NCBI RefSeq assembly: GCF_001668615.1
Contig: NZ_LZMC01000062.1
Coordinates: 62,001 to 126,000, forward strand
Direction of reading: 5' to 3'
DNA: 64,000 nucleotides
DNA from: Mycobacterium sp. 1274761.0
Lineage (GTDB): Bacteria > Actinomycetota > Actinomycetes > Mycobacteriales > Mycobacteriaceae
Positions within the stretch are counted from its first letter, which is position 1, and each line of letters opens with the position of its first letter. Positions 14,732 to 23,698 of this stretch are shown here, one piece after another. A program made the translations under genes and the position numbers. Below the pieces are notes generated by a model. It saw only the letters and a list, made by a program, of their open reading frames with translations, was not told the origin of the DNA and searched no databases.

Positions 14732-16579
14732 TCAACGGGCTGGAGCTGCGGAGAACTGCACCGGTATCCGCCGCTGGGCAAGTAGCGACTCCATCGCAGC
14801 GCCTGCGACGGGGCGCGACAGCAGGAAGCCCTGCGCACGATGACAGCCGTGCCGCAGCAGGGTCAGCGCTGCCTCCTCGGTCTCCACGCCCTCGGCGACC
14901 AGTTCCAGACCGAACGACTCTGCCAGCGCGATGACCGCACGCACGATCGCGAGGTCGCCGGGGTTGGTCCCCAGTTCGCGGACGAAGCTCTTGTCGATCT
15001 TGAGGGTGTCGACCGGCAGCGATTTCAAATGCGACAGCACGCTGTAGCCGGTACCGAAGTCGTCGATGGCTATCTGGACGCCCACCTGCTTGAGCCCAGC
15101 CAGCGTGATGCGCGTGGTTTCGATGTCCTGAACGACCACGCTCTCGGTGATCTCCAGGCAGACCGAGCCGCCGTCGAGCCCGAACTCCTCGATGATGTCT
15201 GCGACCGCCTGAACGAACCCTTCGGTCACCAGCTGCACTGGTGACACATTCAGCCGCAAGACGGCGTCTTCGCCGATCCCTTTCGCCCGCCACGCGCTGA
15301 ACTCGGCACAGGCGGCCCGCATCACCCAGCGGCCCAGCTCGCCTGCGAAATTGATCGATTCGGCCACCCCGATGAACGCGTTGGGTGACAGCAGCCCCCG
15401 GGTCGGGTGTTGCCAGCGCACGAGTGCCTCGCAGGCCAGAATCTCGCCGGTGCGCATATCGACTTCGGGTAGGTAGTGCAGGACCAGGGCGCCGTTTTCG
15501 ATCGCGCTCTGCAGGTGCAGCTCGATGTCGTTTCGGAACTCGCCCTTCAGCGACATCTCATCGGAGAACACCGCGATCTTGTTCCCGCCGGCGCTTTTCG
15601 CGGCGAGAAGCGCCTGGTCGGCGCGGCGTAGAAGGTCCGAGGTGATGTCGCGCCCGGGAATGCCCAGTGCGACACCGATGCTCACCGTTCGGGTGAGATT
15701 CTCCCCGTCAATGGACACCCGCTCCCGCAGCGTCGTCTGCAGCTGGGCTGCCAGCGCTTCGGCTTCGGTGGCTGTCATGGGTTTCGCCGGGACGACGACG
15801 AACTCGTCACCGCCGAGGCGGGCAATCAGGTTCGGGCCTTCGACACCCTCGCGCAGCCGTCGGGCGAAGACCCGGATAAACCAGTCGCCTGCGGTGTGTC
15901 CCAGGTAGTCGTTGATGGCCTTGAGGCGATCAAGGTCGAGGAACAGTGCGGAGACCGGGCCGGGCTGACCAGGCGCAAGGCGCTCATGGAGGTGAGCGAT
16001 CAATGCCCGCCGGTTGTTCAGGCCCGTCAGGTCGTCGTGCTCGGCGAGGAAGCGGAGCTGGTCCTCTGCTTCGATGCGCGCCTGCAGCTGTGCGAACAGC
16101 GACGCGATCGCCTTCAATGCATTCAGCTCCGCCGGGGACCACTCGCGGTCGCCGAACTTGACGAAGCCCAGGCAGCCGGTGGTGATGTCTCCGGAAAGCA
16201 TGGGCACTACCGCCATCGTCACGCCGGGGATGTGGCGGGCTTCCTCGATGGTCTTCTGGTAGTCGTCGGTCGCGGGCTCGGGCCGGAAGACAAGGATTTC
16301 TTTGGCATCCTCGGCGGCCGCGAACACCGGGTCGGCGTCGGCGAAGTAGACCAGGGCAAGCGGATCGGGGTCGGGAACGTCGTGCCGAACCGGCCATTCG
16401 GCGACCAGCTTTGTCGCCCGGATGTTGTGGTCGTTGTGCCTCAGGAAGCTGACGTCGACGCCGAAATGCTCGACGAGGTTGGCCAGCACGCGCTGACTGA
16501 CTTCTGGCGAGGTAGCCGCATTCACCGCCATCAATTCTGTTGCGACGGCAGTGACGACTTCGTCAAGAGAACGAGCCAC
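14732..16579 (-). CDS. dcpA: GAF-GGDEF-EAL bifunctional c-di-GMP enzyme (Rv1354c/DcpA homologue)
   Basis: A 615-residue cytosolic protein with a GAF sensor domain (about 20-165), a GGDEF diguanylate cyclase domain with an intact LGGDEF at 255-260, and an EAL phosphodiesterase domain (about 350-600) with EALVRW at 384-389, LNVSP, EITES and IAIDDFGTGYS at 503-513. Both catalytic signatures are complete, so it should be able to make and break c-di-GMP, as known for the mycobacterial homologues. No RxxD inhibitory site precedes the GGDEF (the place reads EGPN). The order with moeY and a conserved hypothetical upstream is the same as Rv1354c-Rv1355c-Rv1356c. It starts 20 bases after moeY ends. Confidence 0.93.
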   Translation of the reverse strand: MARSLDEVVTAVATELMAVNAATSPEVSQRVLANLVEHFGVDVSFLRHNDHNIRATKLVAEWPVRHDVPDPDPLALVYFADADPVFAAAEDAKEILVFRPEPATDDYQKTIEEARHIPGVTMAVVPMLSGDITTGCLGFVKFGDREWSPAELNALKAIASLFAQLQARIEAEDQLRFLAEHDDLTGLNNRRALIAHLHERLAPGQPGPVSALFLDLDRLKAINDYLGHTAGDWFIRVFARRLREGVEGPNLIARLGGDEFVVVPAKPMTATEAEALAAQLQTTLRERVSIDGENLTRTVSIGVALGIPGRDITSDLLRRADQALLAAKSAGGNKIAVFSDEMSLKGEFRNDIELHLQSAIENGALVLHYLPEVDMRTGEILACEALVRWQHPTRGLLSPNAFIGVAESINFAGELGRWVMRAACAEFSAWRAKGIGEDAVLRLNVSPVQLVTEGFVQAVADIIEEFGLDGGSVCLEITESVVVQDIETTRITLAGLKQVGVQIAIDDFGTGYSVLSHLKSLPVDTLKIDKSFVRELGTNPGDLAIVRAVIALAESFGLELVAEGVETEEAALTLLRHGCHRAQGFLLSRPVAGAAMESLLAQRRIPVQFSAAPAR

Positions 16580-16599
16580 ATTTGCTCCGGTATCCGCTG

Positions 16600-18729
16600 T
16601 TATGCCAAAAGACTACTGGTAACACCGCCCCGACGCCGACTCCTGACCGACGTGGCGGGCGCGTCGGCGAATCTGAGCACCAGCGCGATCGCGTCGTCAG
16701 TCTCGATAGCTGACAGCTTCCGGAAGTCGTCTCTCAAGCGCCGCAGAGCCGACACCCGCGTCGGCGAGAGCTCTTCGAGATCTCGGTCATCGTGGGCGTA
16801 GAGAAACACCGGCGAGACCGGTTGCACGGCGATGCCGTTCTGCTGAGCCACCACCCAGACCGCTTCGACGGCCGATCCAGCCCGCGCGTAATCCGTCAGC
16901 GCCAAACCTCTGGTCGACACCACGGCCAGACACGAGCTCGCCAGCACGCGGTCGCTGGTGTCCGAACCCAGGGCAGCACCCAGATCCCAGTCAGCCAGAT
17001 GAGCCATCACGTCGGAACGTCGCAAAACGTCCAGCTTGACCAGGTCGGCCGGGCTCAGCTCGAGGCTGTGGACGTCGATCCCCGAATCCTGATCCGGATC
17101 GTCGGGGAACCGGACTTCGGAGATCATGTCGCGGTGCAGCCGGGGGGTCAGGTAACGGATGCGGTCGGACTCGGCCAGAATCGCCGCCGCCTTCGCGACG
17201 TCGGCCGTCCCGGTCAGCAGGTGTATCCGCGCGCCTTGCCGCTCAGCGGCGGCGTGGAGTGACTCGACGACGTCGTCGGACAGCGAGAGCGGCTTACCCT
17301 GATGGCGGTTGGTCTCCCTGGCGAGCATCGCCGGATACAGCGCGGCGAGCTCGGGATCGGCGCCGTCGCCGAGCCGCACGATGGCCTTGAGCGGGCACGC
17401 ATCATCGCCGGATTCGAACCACGCCGGTCCGAGGATGCCCTCGGCCGCCGCGGCGACCCGTGCGTTGAACATTGCAGCCCCGATCGCTACGGCGCTGGCG
17501 CGATGGCCGACGTCCATGGTTGACGTGAGCTTTGGATTGACCGCGATCGTGATCGCCGCGCCGTCGTTGGAAAGGTGCCAGGGCTGGGTGTTTCCGCCAG
17601 ATGGCGCAAGAGCCGCGGCCACGAGCACCCTGCCCGCGGCATCGGCGGGAGCAGCGACGGGCGGTTCATCGAGTGTTTGTGAGGACCGCTTGCCCATCGC
17701 AGGATCGCGGATGTCGTCAAGGTGGCGGGACACGTCCAGACGCAGCCTGCCGGACGCCAACGGCTGGGCGAGGCCGATGCGCATGACCGCCTCGGCCACC
17801 AGCGCGGCGCCCTGGGTGACTTCCGACGCCACTTGCGGCCAAGTCGTCAAGGTGGTGCCGACTTCGACGAGGGAGGCCGCCATCCGTGCCGACAGTTGCG
17901 AGCCGTCCATCATGCGCAGCGCGTAGGGCACCTTGTCCTCGTTGGGCAAACCGGACAACTCCGCGAAGTCGACGTCCCCGAGTAGACCGTGCAATATCGG
18001 CCGTTCAGGCGTTTCGTCGAACCGCTCGACGTCCAGCGTGCCGCGGTCGCCGGTAGCCATCAGGACGGCAATGCCGCGGTCGCGCGCTGCCTGCCGCAGC
18101 AGAACCTTGGCGTCGAGCGAATCGCACACTTCCACGAGGATGTCGATCCCGTCGAGAAACCGGTCGACGCCCTGTGCCGTGATGCCTCTATCGAATACCT
18201 CCACCGGGAGATAGGGGTCCAGCTCGGCGATGCGTCTGGCCACCACCTTCGCCTTGTTCAGGCCCAGATCGAAGACTGTGGCCGGCACCCGGTTGAGGTT
18301 GGACAACTCGAGGTCGTCGAAGTCTGCGAGGCGGAGCCGACCGCACAGGCCTTCCTGTGCCAGCAGGTGGGCGATCGCGTGGCCGACGCTGAGACCGACG
18401 ACTCCGATCCGGAGTGAAGCGAGTCGCTCCTGTTCGTCTGCGGTGATCAGGTTGTGGTTACGGTTGAACCGCACCGCGCGATAGCCACGGGGGCCCAGGA
18501 TGCTGACTATCGAGCGCCGCCACGGGAAATAGGCCCACCTCGACGGTTCGGCGAGCAATTCTGTGTCTGCCGGTGGGCGGAGGCTGAGCAGTTCGTCGCG
18601 TTGTTGATCGCACCCGTCGATGCACTCGATCGAGGGGTCGGATTTCAACTCCGATATCAGTTGTCGGTCTGACGTCTGCGTGTCGACGAGGACCGTTGCG
18701 GTGAAGGCATCTCCGCCGGCTGATGTCAC
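16600..18729 (-). CDS. moeY: MoeY-like ThiF/nitroreductase fusion (Rv1355c homologue)
   Basis: A 709-residue two-domain protein. The first half is a ThiF/E1-like adenylation fold, with RIGVVGLSVGHAIAHLL and the following LRLADFDDLELSNLNR strand and loop that bind ATP in this family. The second half, from about residue 360 (VAAALAPSGGNTQPWHL), is a nitroreductase/FMN-reductase-like domain. Length and order match Rv1355c, annotated as MoeY (about 715 residues) in M. tuberculosis. The name refers to supposed molybdopterin work, but that role is not established; activation of a carboxylate or sulfur carrier followed by reduction is all the domains suggest. It overlaps the upstream hypothetical gene by 4 bases. 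Confidence 0.88.
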   Translation of the reverse strand: MTSAGGDAFTATVLVDTQTSDRQLISELKSDPSIECIDGCDQQRDELLSLRPPADTELLAEPSRWAYFPWRRSIVSILGPRGYRAVRFNRNHNLITADEQERLASLRIGVVGLSVGHAIAHLLAQEGLCGRLRLADFDDLELSNLNRVPATVFDLGLNKAKVVARRIAELDPYLPVEVFDRGITAQGVDRFLDGIDILVEVCDSLDAKVLLRQAARDRGIAVLMATGDRGTLDVERFDETPERPILHGLLGDVDFAELSGLPNEDKVPYALRMMDGSQLSARMAASLVEVGTTLTTWPQVASEVTQGAALVAEAVMRIGLAQPLASGRLRLDVSRHLDDIRDPAMGKRSSQTLDEPPVAAPADAAGRVLVAAALAPSGGNTQPWHLSNDGAAITIAVNPKLTSTMDVGHRASAVAIGAAMFNARVAAAAEGILGPAWFESGDDACPLKAIVRLGDGADPELAALYPAMLARETNRHQGKPLSLSDDVVESLHAAAERQGARIHLLTGTADVAKAAAILAESDRIRYLTPRLHRDMISEVRFPDDPDQDSGIDVHSLELSPADLVKLDVLRRSDVMAHLADWDLGAALGSDTSDRVLASSCLAVVSTRGLALTDYARAGSAVEAVWVVAQQNGIAVQPVSPVFLYAHDDRDLEELSPTRVSALRRLRDDFRKLSAIETDDAIALVLRFADAPATSVRSRRRGGVTSSLLA

Positions 18730-19544
18730 AGGCCGCTGCCGAGCGCCCGAGCACCCACATGGTCAAGCCGCCGGGACACGATCGCCAACTCGTTGAAGAT
18801 CTTCGAAAGCTGTTTCGGTTCGGCGTCGTTGGTGAAGGTGCTGCGATCCCACCACATCACCTTCGTACGGTATCGATCGTCCGGATACGGCGTCGCGGGA
18901 ACCTTCGCCGCCACCACGCCGCCCGAGGTCCGCCACCGGTTCAGCACGTGCACTCCGGCGGTGGCCAAGACGAACTGGGCGTCGAGCAGTGTCATCGCGG
19001 TGAACGGCGTGCGCGCCAGCGTGCTGGACAGCGCGCGGCTTCGGCCCGGGTCGTCGCTCATCCAGGCGGTCTTCATCTCCACCACGCCGAAGGGCAACCT
19101 GTCGCTGATCATCTTGTTAACGGTGCGCAAACCCGGGCGATCTTGCCACTCGACAAGCGCATGCGAGTCCTCGGGCGACTCCAGCGGGCCTTTGGCGCGG
19201 ATTCCGCCCATGATCGTTCCGGCGTCGTTGATCACGGCATAGAAGAGCTGAGTATTTGCCTCGTCGGTAAGCGCGTGAATGTCCAGAGCCACCTCGATGC
19301 CGTGCATGTGATAGCTGCGTGCCGCGCCGTCGACGAAGGCGGCCCACAGGCCCGGGTCGACGCTCGGAGTGGAGACGACGATAGTGCAGCCTGTGTCTGA
19401 ATCGAACCATTCGATTCGCTCATCGAGAAAGCTGAAATTCGGACTGTTGGCACTCAGCTGAGGAACGGCCATCTTTTTGGTCCCATCGTCTCGGGTAGCT
19501 GTGACCAGAAACGGCGTAGTCGCAGTCACCGGGAAGGTATTCAC
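18726..19544 (-). CDS. Conserved hypothetical, probable acyltransferase-like fold (Rv1356c position)
   Basis: A 272-residue protein without a clear motif. The middle (NTQLFYAVINDAGTIMGGI followed by RPGLRTVNKMISDRLPFGV and ALSSTLARTPFTAMTLLDAQ) resembles the N-acyltransferase/GNAT-like layout, but no acetyl-CoA loop can be pointed to with confidence. It is the first gene of the three-gene operon with moeY and dcpA (4-base overlap with moeY), the same position as Rv1356c. The conserved company suggests that it works in the same process as the c-di-GMP enzyme or MoeY. The promoter should lie in the 19545-19943 gap. Confidence 0.7.
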   Translation of the reverse strand: MNTFPVTATTPFLVTATRDDGTKKMAVPQLSANSPNFSFLDERIEWFDSDTGCTIVVSTPSVDPGLWAAFVDGAARSYHMHGIEVALDIHALTDEANTQLFYAVINDAGTIMGGIRAKGPLESPEDSHALVEWQDRPGLRTVNKMISDRLPFGVVEMKTAWMSDDPGRSRALSSTLARTPFTAMTLLDAQFVLATAGVHVLNRWRTSGGVVAAKVPATPYPDDRYRTKVMWWDRSTFTNDAEPKQLSKIFNELAIVSRRLDHVGARALGSGL

Positions 19545-19943
19545 ACGCGGTCTATATGAATACCCAGCATTGAGTATTGCGCTTTTTACGACCGTTATTC
19601 CAGCTACCGGCCGATCTTGAACCGGCAGAGAATCCGTTGATCAGCACGGTTGTTTGCGGGCGGTCGAGACCGGTATATCTGGGCAACTATCGCACGCGTC
19701 AATAACAGCTGATTGACCGCCTTTTTGTGGTCGGGTGGCGAATGCTGTCGTGAAACTATTGCCCGTGACTTACGTTGCCGTCAACGTCGGCGACGGATGT
19801 AGCAGAACCCCTTGGTGACACCGCAGCCGAGGGGTAAGCAGTCTTGTCCGGTGTTTTCCGCCAGTTGTGTACCCACCACCAGCAGAAATGAGAATCTGAA
19901 GGTCGGCCGGATCCGGCCGACCGCGGTGGGGAGGTTTGAGGCG
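19545..19943. other. Long divergent intergenic region without a recognisable gene
   Basis: This 399-base gap separates two divergent transcription units (Rv1356c-like leftwards, purU rightwards). I see no convincing coding frame, tRNA or riboswitch. The left part is relatively A+T-rich and probably holds the promoters. A perfect 22-base palindrome sits at its right end, just before the purU ribosome site. Confidence 0.6.
19901..19922. repeat. Perfect 22-base palindrome immediately upstream of purU
   Basis: The left half GGTCGGCCGGA is followed directly by its exact inverse TCCGGCCGACC, with no spacer. It ends 5 bases before the GGGGAGG ribosome site of purU (19928-19934). It could be a protein-binding operator for a dimeric regulator or, if transcribed, form cruciform or intermolecular structure; with no loop it is a poor terminator. 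Confidence 0.7.
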
Positions 19944-20858
19944 ATGTCCAGCGGCGACAGCGACGTGGGGGAGCACCCTTCACTCGGTGCGGCCACGCTG
20001 CCGACCAAGGACATCGGCCGTCTGCTGCTGCGGTGCGCGGACCGTCCCGGCTTGGTTGCCGCCGTGAGTAGCTTTTTGGCGCGGTCCGGGGCCAACATTG
20101 TTTCGCTGGATCAGCACGCCACCGGGCACTCCGGCGGCACGTTCATTCAGCGCACCATTTTTCACCTGCCAGGCTTGAGTGCCGCGCGCGATTCACTGGA
20201 GCGCGAATTCGCCGAGGATGTGGCCAGCCGATTCGACATGGATTTCCGGCTGACCGAGGCCGCCAAACCCAAACGCGTCGCGATCCTCGCCTCGAAGGAA
20301 GACCACTGCCTCTTGGATCTGTTGTGGCGCAACCGTCGTGGCGAGTTGGACATGTCGGTGTCGATGGTGATCGCCAACCATCCCGATCTTGCCGACGCCG
20401 TTCGTCCATTCGGCGTGCCATTCCTCTATGTCCCCTCGACGAAGGAGATTCGGGCAGAAGCCGAACAGCGTCAGCTCGACATCCTGCGAGGCAACGTCGA
20501 TCTGGTGGTGCTTGCCCGTTATATGCAGATCCTCACCCACGACTTCCTGGTCAACGTGGGCTGTCCTCTGATCAACATTCATCATTCGTTCCTGCCGGCG
20601 TTCATCGGCGCCGCACCGTATCGGAGGGCCAAGGAGCGCGGTGTGAAGCTGGTCGGCGCAACCGCGCACTATGTCACCGAGGAACTGGACGACGGACCGA
20701 TCATCGAGCAGGACGTGGTGCGGGTCGACCACCGGCACTCCGTTGAAGATCTGACGCGGCTGGGCGCCGATGTCGAGCGGGTGGTGCTGTCACGGGCGGT
20801 GCTGTGGCACTGCCAGGACCGGATCATTCGTTACGGCAACCAGACCGTCGTGTTCTAG
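19944..20858 (+). CDS. purU: Formyltetrahydrofolate deformylase
   Basis: A 304-residue PurU. An N-terminal ACT domain (about 25-100, beginning RLLLRCADRPGLVAAVSSFL) is followed by the formyl transferase fold with the catalytic Asn-His-Asp set in PLINIHHSFLPAF, GATAHYVTEELDDGPII and the ending DRIIRYGNQTVVF. It hydrolyses 10-formyl-THF to THF and formate, balancing one-carbon units for purine synthesis. I start at ATG 19944 because GGGGAGG precedes it; the frame runs further upstream, but through the palindrome. Its stop overlaps the stop of the convergent SDR by 4 bases, so no terminator separates them. Confidence 0.95.
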   Translation: MSSGDSDVGEHPSLGAATLPTKDIGRLLLRCADRPGLVAAVSSFLARSGANIVSLDQHATGHSGGTFIQRTIFHLPGLSAARDSLEREFAEDVASRFDMDFRLTEAAKPKRVAILASKEDHCLLDLLWRNRRGELDMSVSMVIANHPDLADAVRPFGVPFLYVPSTKEIRAEAEQRQLDILRGNVDLVVLARYMQILTHDFLVNVGCPLINIHHSFLPAFIGAAPYRRAKERGVKLVGATAHYVTEELDDGPIIEQDVVRVDHRHSVEDLTRLGADVERVVLSRAVLWHCQDRIIRYGNQTVVF

Positions 20859-21685
20859 TATCGGCTCGAGCCCTGATCGACCGAGATCTCTTGTGCGGTC
20901 ACTAATTTCGAATCATCGCTGGCTAACCAGCAGACCGCTGCGGCGATGTCCTCGGGCTGGGCGACCCAGCTCGGCAGGAACGGCGTCAGCATGTTCATCA
21001 GCGTCTGATTACCGTAGGACTCAGCCGCTTTCGCCAGCGCAGCCACCATCTGCTCGGAGCCCATGTCGGTGACCACGGGACCGGGGTGGACGCTGTTGAC
21101 CCGGATCGCATACTTGCCGAGCTCGGCGGCGAAGGCCCGCGCCATGCCGGTGACGGCGTGCTTGCTGGCCGTGTAGTGAACCATGAAGGGCTGCAGTTTG
21201 ACTCCCGCGGCAGAGCCGATCAGGATGATCGACCCGCCGTTGCCGCCGTCGATGATCTTCTGGGCGCCGGCCATCACGGTGTTCCAGGTTCCCGTGACGT
21301 TGACGTCGATCACGTCCCTGAACGCCTCGGGTGTGATGTCGTTCCACGCGGCGGGGGCGGTGATGCCGGCGTTGGCAACGATGATGTCGAGCCGGCCGAA
21401 GTCCGCGACCCCGTCGTCGACGGCCTTGCGCAAACCGTCGAGGTCGCGGGTGTCCGTGATTGCGGTGACGACACGGCGGCCGGTCTTCTCGACCAGCCGG
21501 GCCGTTTCGTCCAGATCCTCCCGTGTCGCCGAGGGATACGGCGCGCACGCGGGCAGCTGCCCCGCGAGGTCGACAGCGATGATGTCGGCGCCTTCGGATG
21601 CCATCCGAACCGCGTGGGCGCGGCCCTGGCCCCGCGCTGCCCCGGTGATGAATGCGACTTTGTCCGCGAGTCTCTGGGGCGTCAT
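20855..21685 (-). CDS. Mycofactocin-type SDR oxidoreductase
   Basis: A 276-residue SDR with TGAARGQGRAHAVRMASEGA, an intact catalytic set (Ser in LIGSAAG, HYTASK with Tyr and Lys) and the long insertion after the second strand (DLAGQLPACAPYPSATREDL). This insertion marks SDRs that hold NAD tightly and hand electrons to the peptide-derived cofactor mycofactocin. It probably oxidises an alcohol. The gene starts inside the stop codon of the FadE gene (ATGA overlap), so the two are one operon. It ends overlapping purU on the other strand by 4 bases. Confidence 0.88.
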   Translation of the reverse strand: MTPQRLADKVAFITGAARGQGRAHAVRMASEGADIIAVDLAGQLPACAPYPSATREDLDETARLVEKTGRRVVTAITDTRDLDGLRKAVDDGVADFGRLDIIVANAGITAPAAWNDITPEAFRDVIDVNVTGTWNTVMAGAQKIIDGGNGGSIILIGSAAGVKLQPFMVHYTASKHAVTGMARAFAAELGKYAIRVNSVHPGPVVTDMGSEQMVAALAKAAESYGNQTLMNMLTPFLPSWVAQPEDIAAAVCWLASDDSKLVTAQEISVDQGSSRY

Positions 21686-22842
21686 GCGCTAGCGCCCTTC
21701 ATGAGGTTGCCTCCGATGATCAGACGTTGGATCTCACTGGTGCCCTCGTAGAGCCGCAGCAGTCGGACGTCGCGGTAGATCCGCTCCACCGGCACCTCCC
21801 GCATATAACCGCTGCCGCCGTGCACCTGGACCGCGAGATCGGCCACTCGCCCGGCCATTTCGGTGCAGAACAGCTTGGCCGCCGACGGCGCGATCCGGCG
21901 GTCCTCGCCGCTGAGCCAGCGTTGAGCGGTGTCGCGCACCAGTGCGCGACCGGCGAGGACGCCCGTCTGCTGATCGGCCAGCATGGCCTGCACCAGTTGG
22001 AAGCTGCCGACCGGTTTGCCGCCCTGGGTGGCAGTCGCGGCGTAGGACACCGACTCGTCGAGCGCTCGTTGGGCGATGCCGACGGCCAATGCGGCGATGT
22101 GCACCCGGCCGCGGGCGAGCGAGGTCATCGCCGCGCGGTAACCGATGTCCTCGCTGCCGCCGACCAGTGCGGCGGCGGGCACCCGGACGTCGGTGAAGTT
22201 GACGTCTGCGGTCCACGCGCCTTCCTGCCCCATCTTTGCGTCCTTCACGCCGACCTGGACGCCGGGGGCGTCGGCGGGGACCAGGAAGACGGCAATGCCA
22301 GGGCCGTTGTCGTCGGCGGGTCGGCTGCGGGCGAAGACGACGAACAAATCGGCGATTGGTGCATTCGTAATGAAACGCTTGTCCCCGTTGATGATCCAAT
22401 CGGCGCCGTCGCGAACGGCCTTGGTGCGCAGGCCGGACGGATTCGATCCCGCGCCCGGCTCGGTCAGTGCAAACGACGCCACCTCGCCGGTGGCCAGCCG
22501 CTCGAGCCATTGCGCCTTCTGCTCATCGGTGCCGAAGCCGACGAGCACCTGTCCGGCGATGCCGTTGTTGGTGCCGAACATCGACCGCAGGGCCAGCGAC
22601 GTGTAGCCCAGTTCCATCGCCATCTCGACATCCTGAGCCAGGTTCAGCCCGAGGCCGCCCCACTCCTGGGGGATCGCGTAGCCGAACAGTCCCATTTTCG
22701 CGGCCTGTTCGCGCAGGTCGTCGGGAACCTTGTCCTCGGCGAGGATGTCCTGTTCACGGGGAAGGACCACGCTGCGAACGAAATGGCGTGTCTGCGCGAG
22801 GATTTCCTGGAAATCCTCGTCGCTGACTTCAGCGGTGCTCAT
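21682..22842 (-). CDS. Acyl-CoA dehydrogenase (FadE), homomeric type
   Basis: A 386-residue acyl-CoA dehydrogenase with LTEPGAGSNPSGL for flavin/substrate binding and the C-terminal LYEGTSEIQRLIIG, where the Glu of YEG is the MCAD-type catalytic base. It is thus complete by itself. I chose the ATG at 22842 with AGGAG upstream; the frame extends 17 codons further but through the operator region. It leads the two-gene operon with the mycofactocin-type SDR and is divergent from the FabG/thiolase/FadE/GntR operon, with 118 bases between that contain a palindrome. Substrate unknown. Confidence 0.88.
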   Translation of the reverse strand: MSTAEVSDEDFQEILAQTRHFVRSVVLPREQDILAEDKVPDDLREQAAKMGLFGYAIPQEWGGLGLNLAQDVEMAMELGYTSLALRSMFGTNNGIAGQVLVGFGTDEQKAQWLERLATGEVASFALTEPGAGSNPSGLRTKAVRDGADWIINGDKRFITNAPIADLFVVFARSRPADDNGPGIAVFLVPADAPGVQVGVKDAKMGQEGAWTADVNFTDVRVPAAALVGGSEDIGYRAAMTSLARGRVHIAALAVGIAQRALDESVSYAATATQGGKPVGSFQLVQAMLADQQTGVLAGRALVRDTAQRWLSGEDRRIAPSAAKLFCTEMAGRVADLAVQVHGGSGYMREVPVERIYRDVRLLRLYEGTSEIQRLIIGGNLMKGASA

Positions 22843-22888
22843 GTGAGACGTGCTCCTGTTCGCCGGAGGGTGTCGCGCGGCGTCGCAA

Positions 22889-22907
22889 ATCATATATGAA
22901 ATATGAT
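22889..22907. promoter_or_regulatory. A+T-rich palindromic operator candidate in a divergent promoter
   Basis: ATCATAT (22889-22895) and ATATGAT (22901-22907) are exact inverted copies with a 5-base spacer; TCATATATGA (22890-22899) is itself a perfect palindrome. It is the only A+T-rich run between the divergent fadE (22842) and fabG-like (22961) starts. The GntR/FCD gene at 26107 ends the rightward operon and is the natural candidate to bind here. Confidence 0.55.
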
Positions 22908-22960
22908 GTCGTCCTGCCGGGGCCCTCGCGGCCCGTAACAGCGGAGGATGAGGTGATCAG

Positions 22961-23698
22961 GTGTCATTGCTGACGGATCAGACCGCGGTCGTCACCGGCG
23001 GAGCGCAAGGCCTGGGCTATGCGATCGCCGAGCGGTTCATCGCCGAGGGAGCCCGGGTCGTGCTCGGTGACCTCGACCTCGCCGCGACTGAGGCCGCGGC
23101 CAAACAGCTCGGCTCGGACTCCGCGCTGGCGGTGCGGTGCGATGTGACCAAAGCCGATGAGGTCGAGGAGTTGGTCAGCGCGGCGGTCCAACACTGCGGC
23201 GGCTTGAACATCATGGTGAACAACGCGGGTATCACCAGGGACGCCACCATGCGGAAGATGACCGAGCAGCAGTTCGACGAGGTCATCGCCGTCCATTTGA
23301 AGGGCACCTGGAACGGCACGAAGGCGGCCGCGGCGATCATGCGCGAAAACAAGAGCGGCGCGATCGTGAACATGTCATCGATCTCGGGCAAGGTCGGCCT
23401 CGTCGGGCAGACAAACTATTCGGCGGCCAAGGCGGGCATCGTCGGCCTGACCAAGGCCGCTGCCAAGGAGCTCGCCCATCTCGGTGTGCGGGTCAATGCG
23501 ATCCAGCCGGGACTGATTCGGTCGGCGATGACGGAGGCCATGCCGCAACACATTTGGGATCAGAAACTTGCCGAGGTGCCGATGGGCCGTGCCGGCGAAC
23601 CTGCGGAGGTGGCCAAGGTTGCGCTGTTTCTCGCCAGCGATCTGTCGTCGTACATGACCGGCACGGTTCTCGAGGTCACCGGCGGTCGGCACATATGA
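22961..23698 (+). CDS. FabG-type 3-oxoacyl/3-hydroxyacyl reductase (SDR)
   Basis: A 245-residue classical [14 protein letters not shown] for cofactor binding, [11 protein letters not shown], catalytic SSISG, and YSAAK with Tyr and Lys, then the FabG-like ending LEVTGGRHI. In a catabolic setting it would oxidise a 3-hydroxyacyl-CoA to the 3-oxo form ahead of the thiolase, which starts within its stop codon (ATGA). The start is a GTG at 22961 with GGAGGATGAGG a little upstream. It is first in the fabG-thiolase-fadE-gntR operon. Confidence 0.9.
   Translation: MSLLTDQTAVVTGGAQGLGYAIAERFIAEGARVVLGDLDLAATEAAAKQLGSDSALAVRCDVTKADEVEELVSAAVQHCGGLNIMVNNAGITRDATMRKMTEQQFDEVIAVHLKGTWNGTKAAAAIMRENKSGAIVNMSSISGKVGLVGQTNYSAAKAGIVGLTKAAAKELAHLGVRVNAIQPGLIRSAMTEAMPQHIWDQKLAEVPMGRAGEPAEVAKVALFLASDLSSYMTGTVLEVTGGRHI

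Noticed and set aside
19781..20098. Minus-strand frame ending in a Cys-containing, basic tail (GCGVTKGFCYIRRRR) in the purU upstream gap
   Set aside because: It overlaps the purU coding start and has no other support; likely chance.
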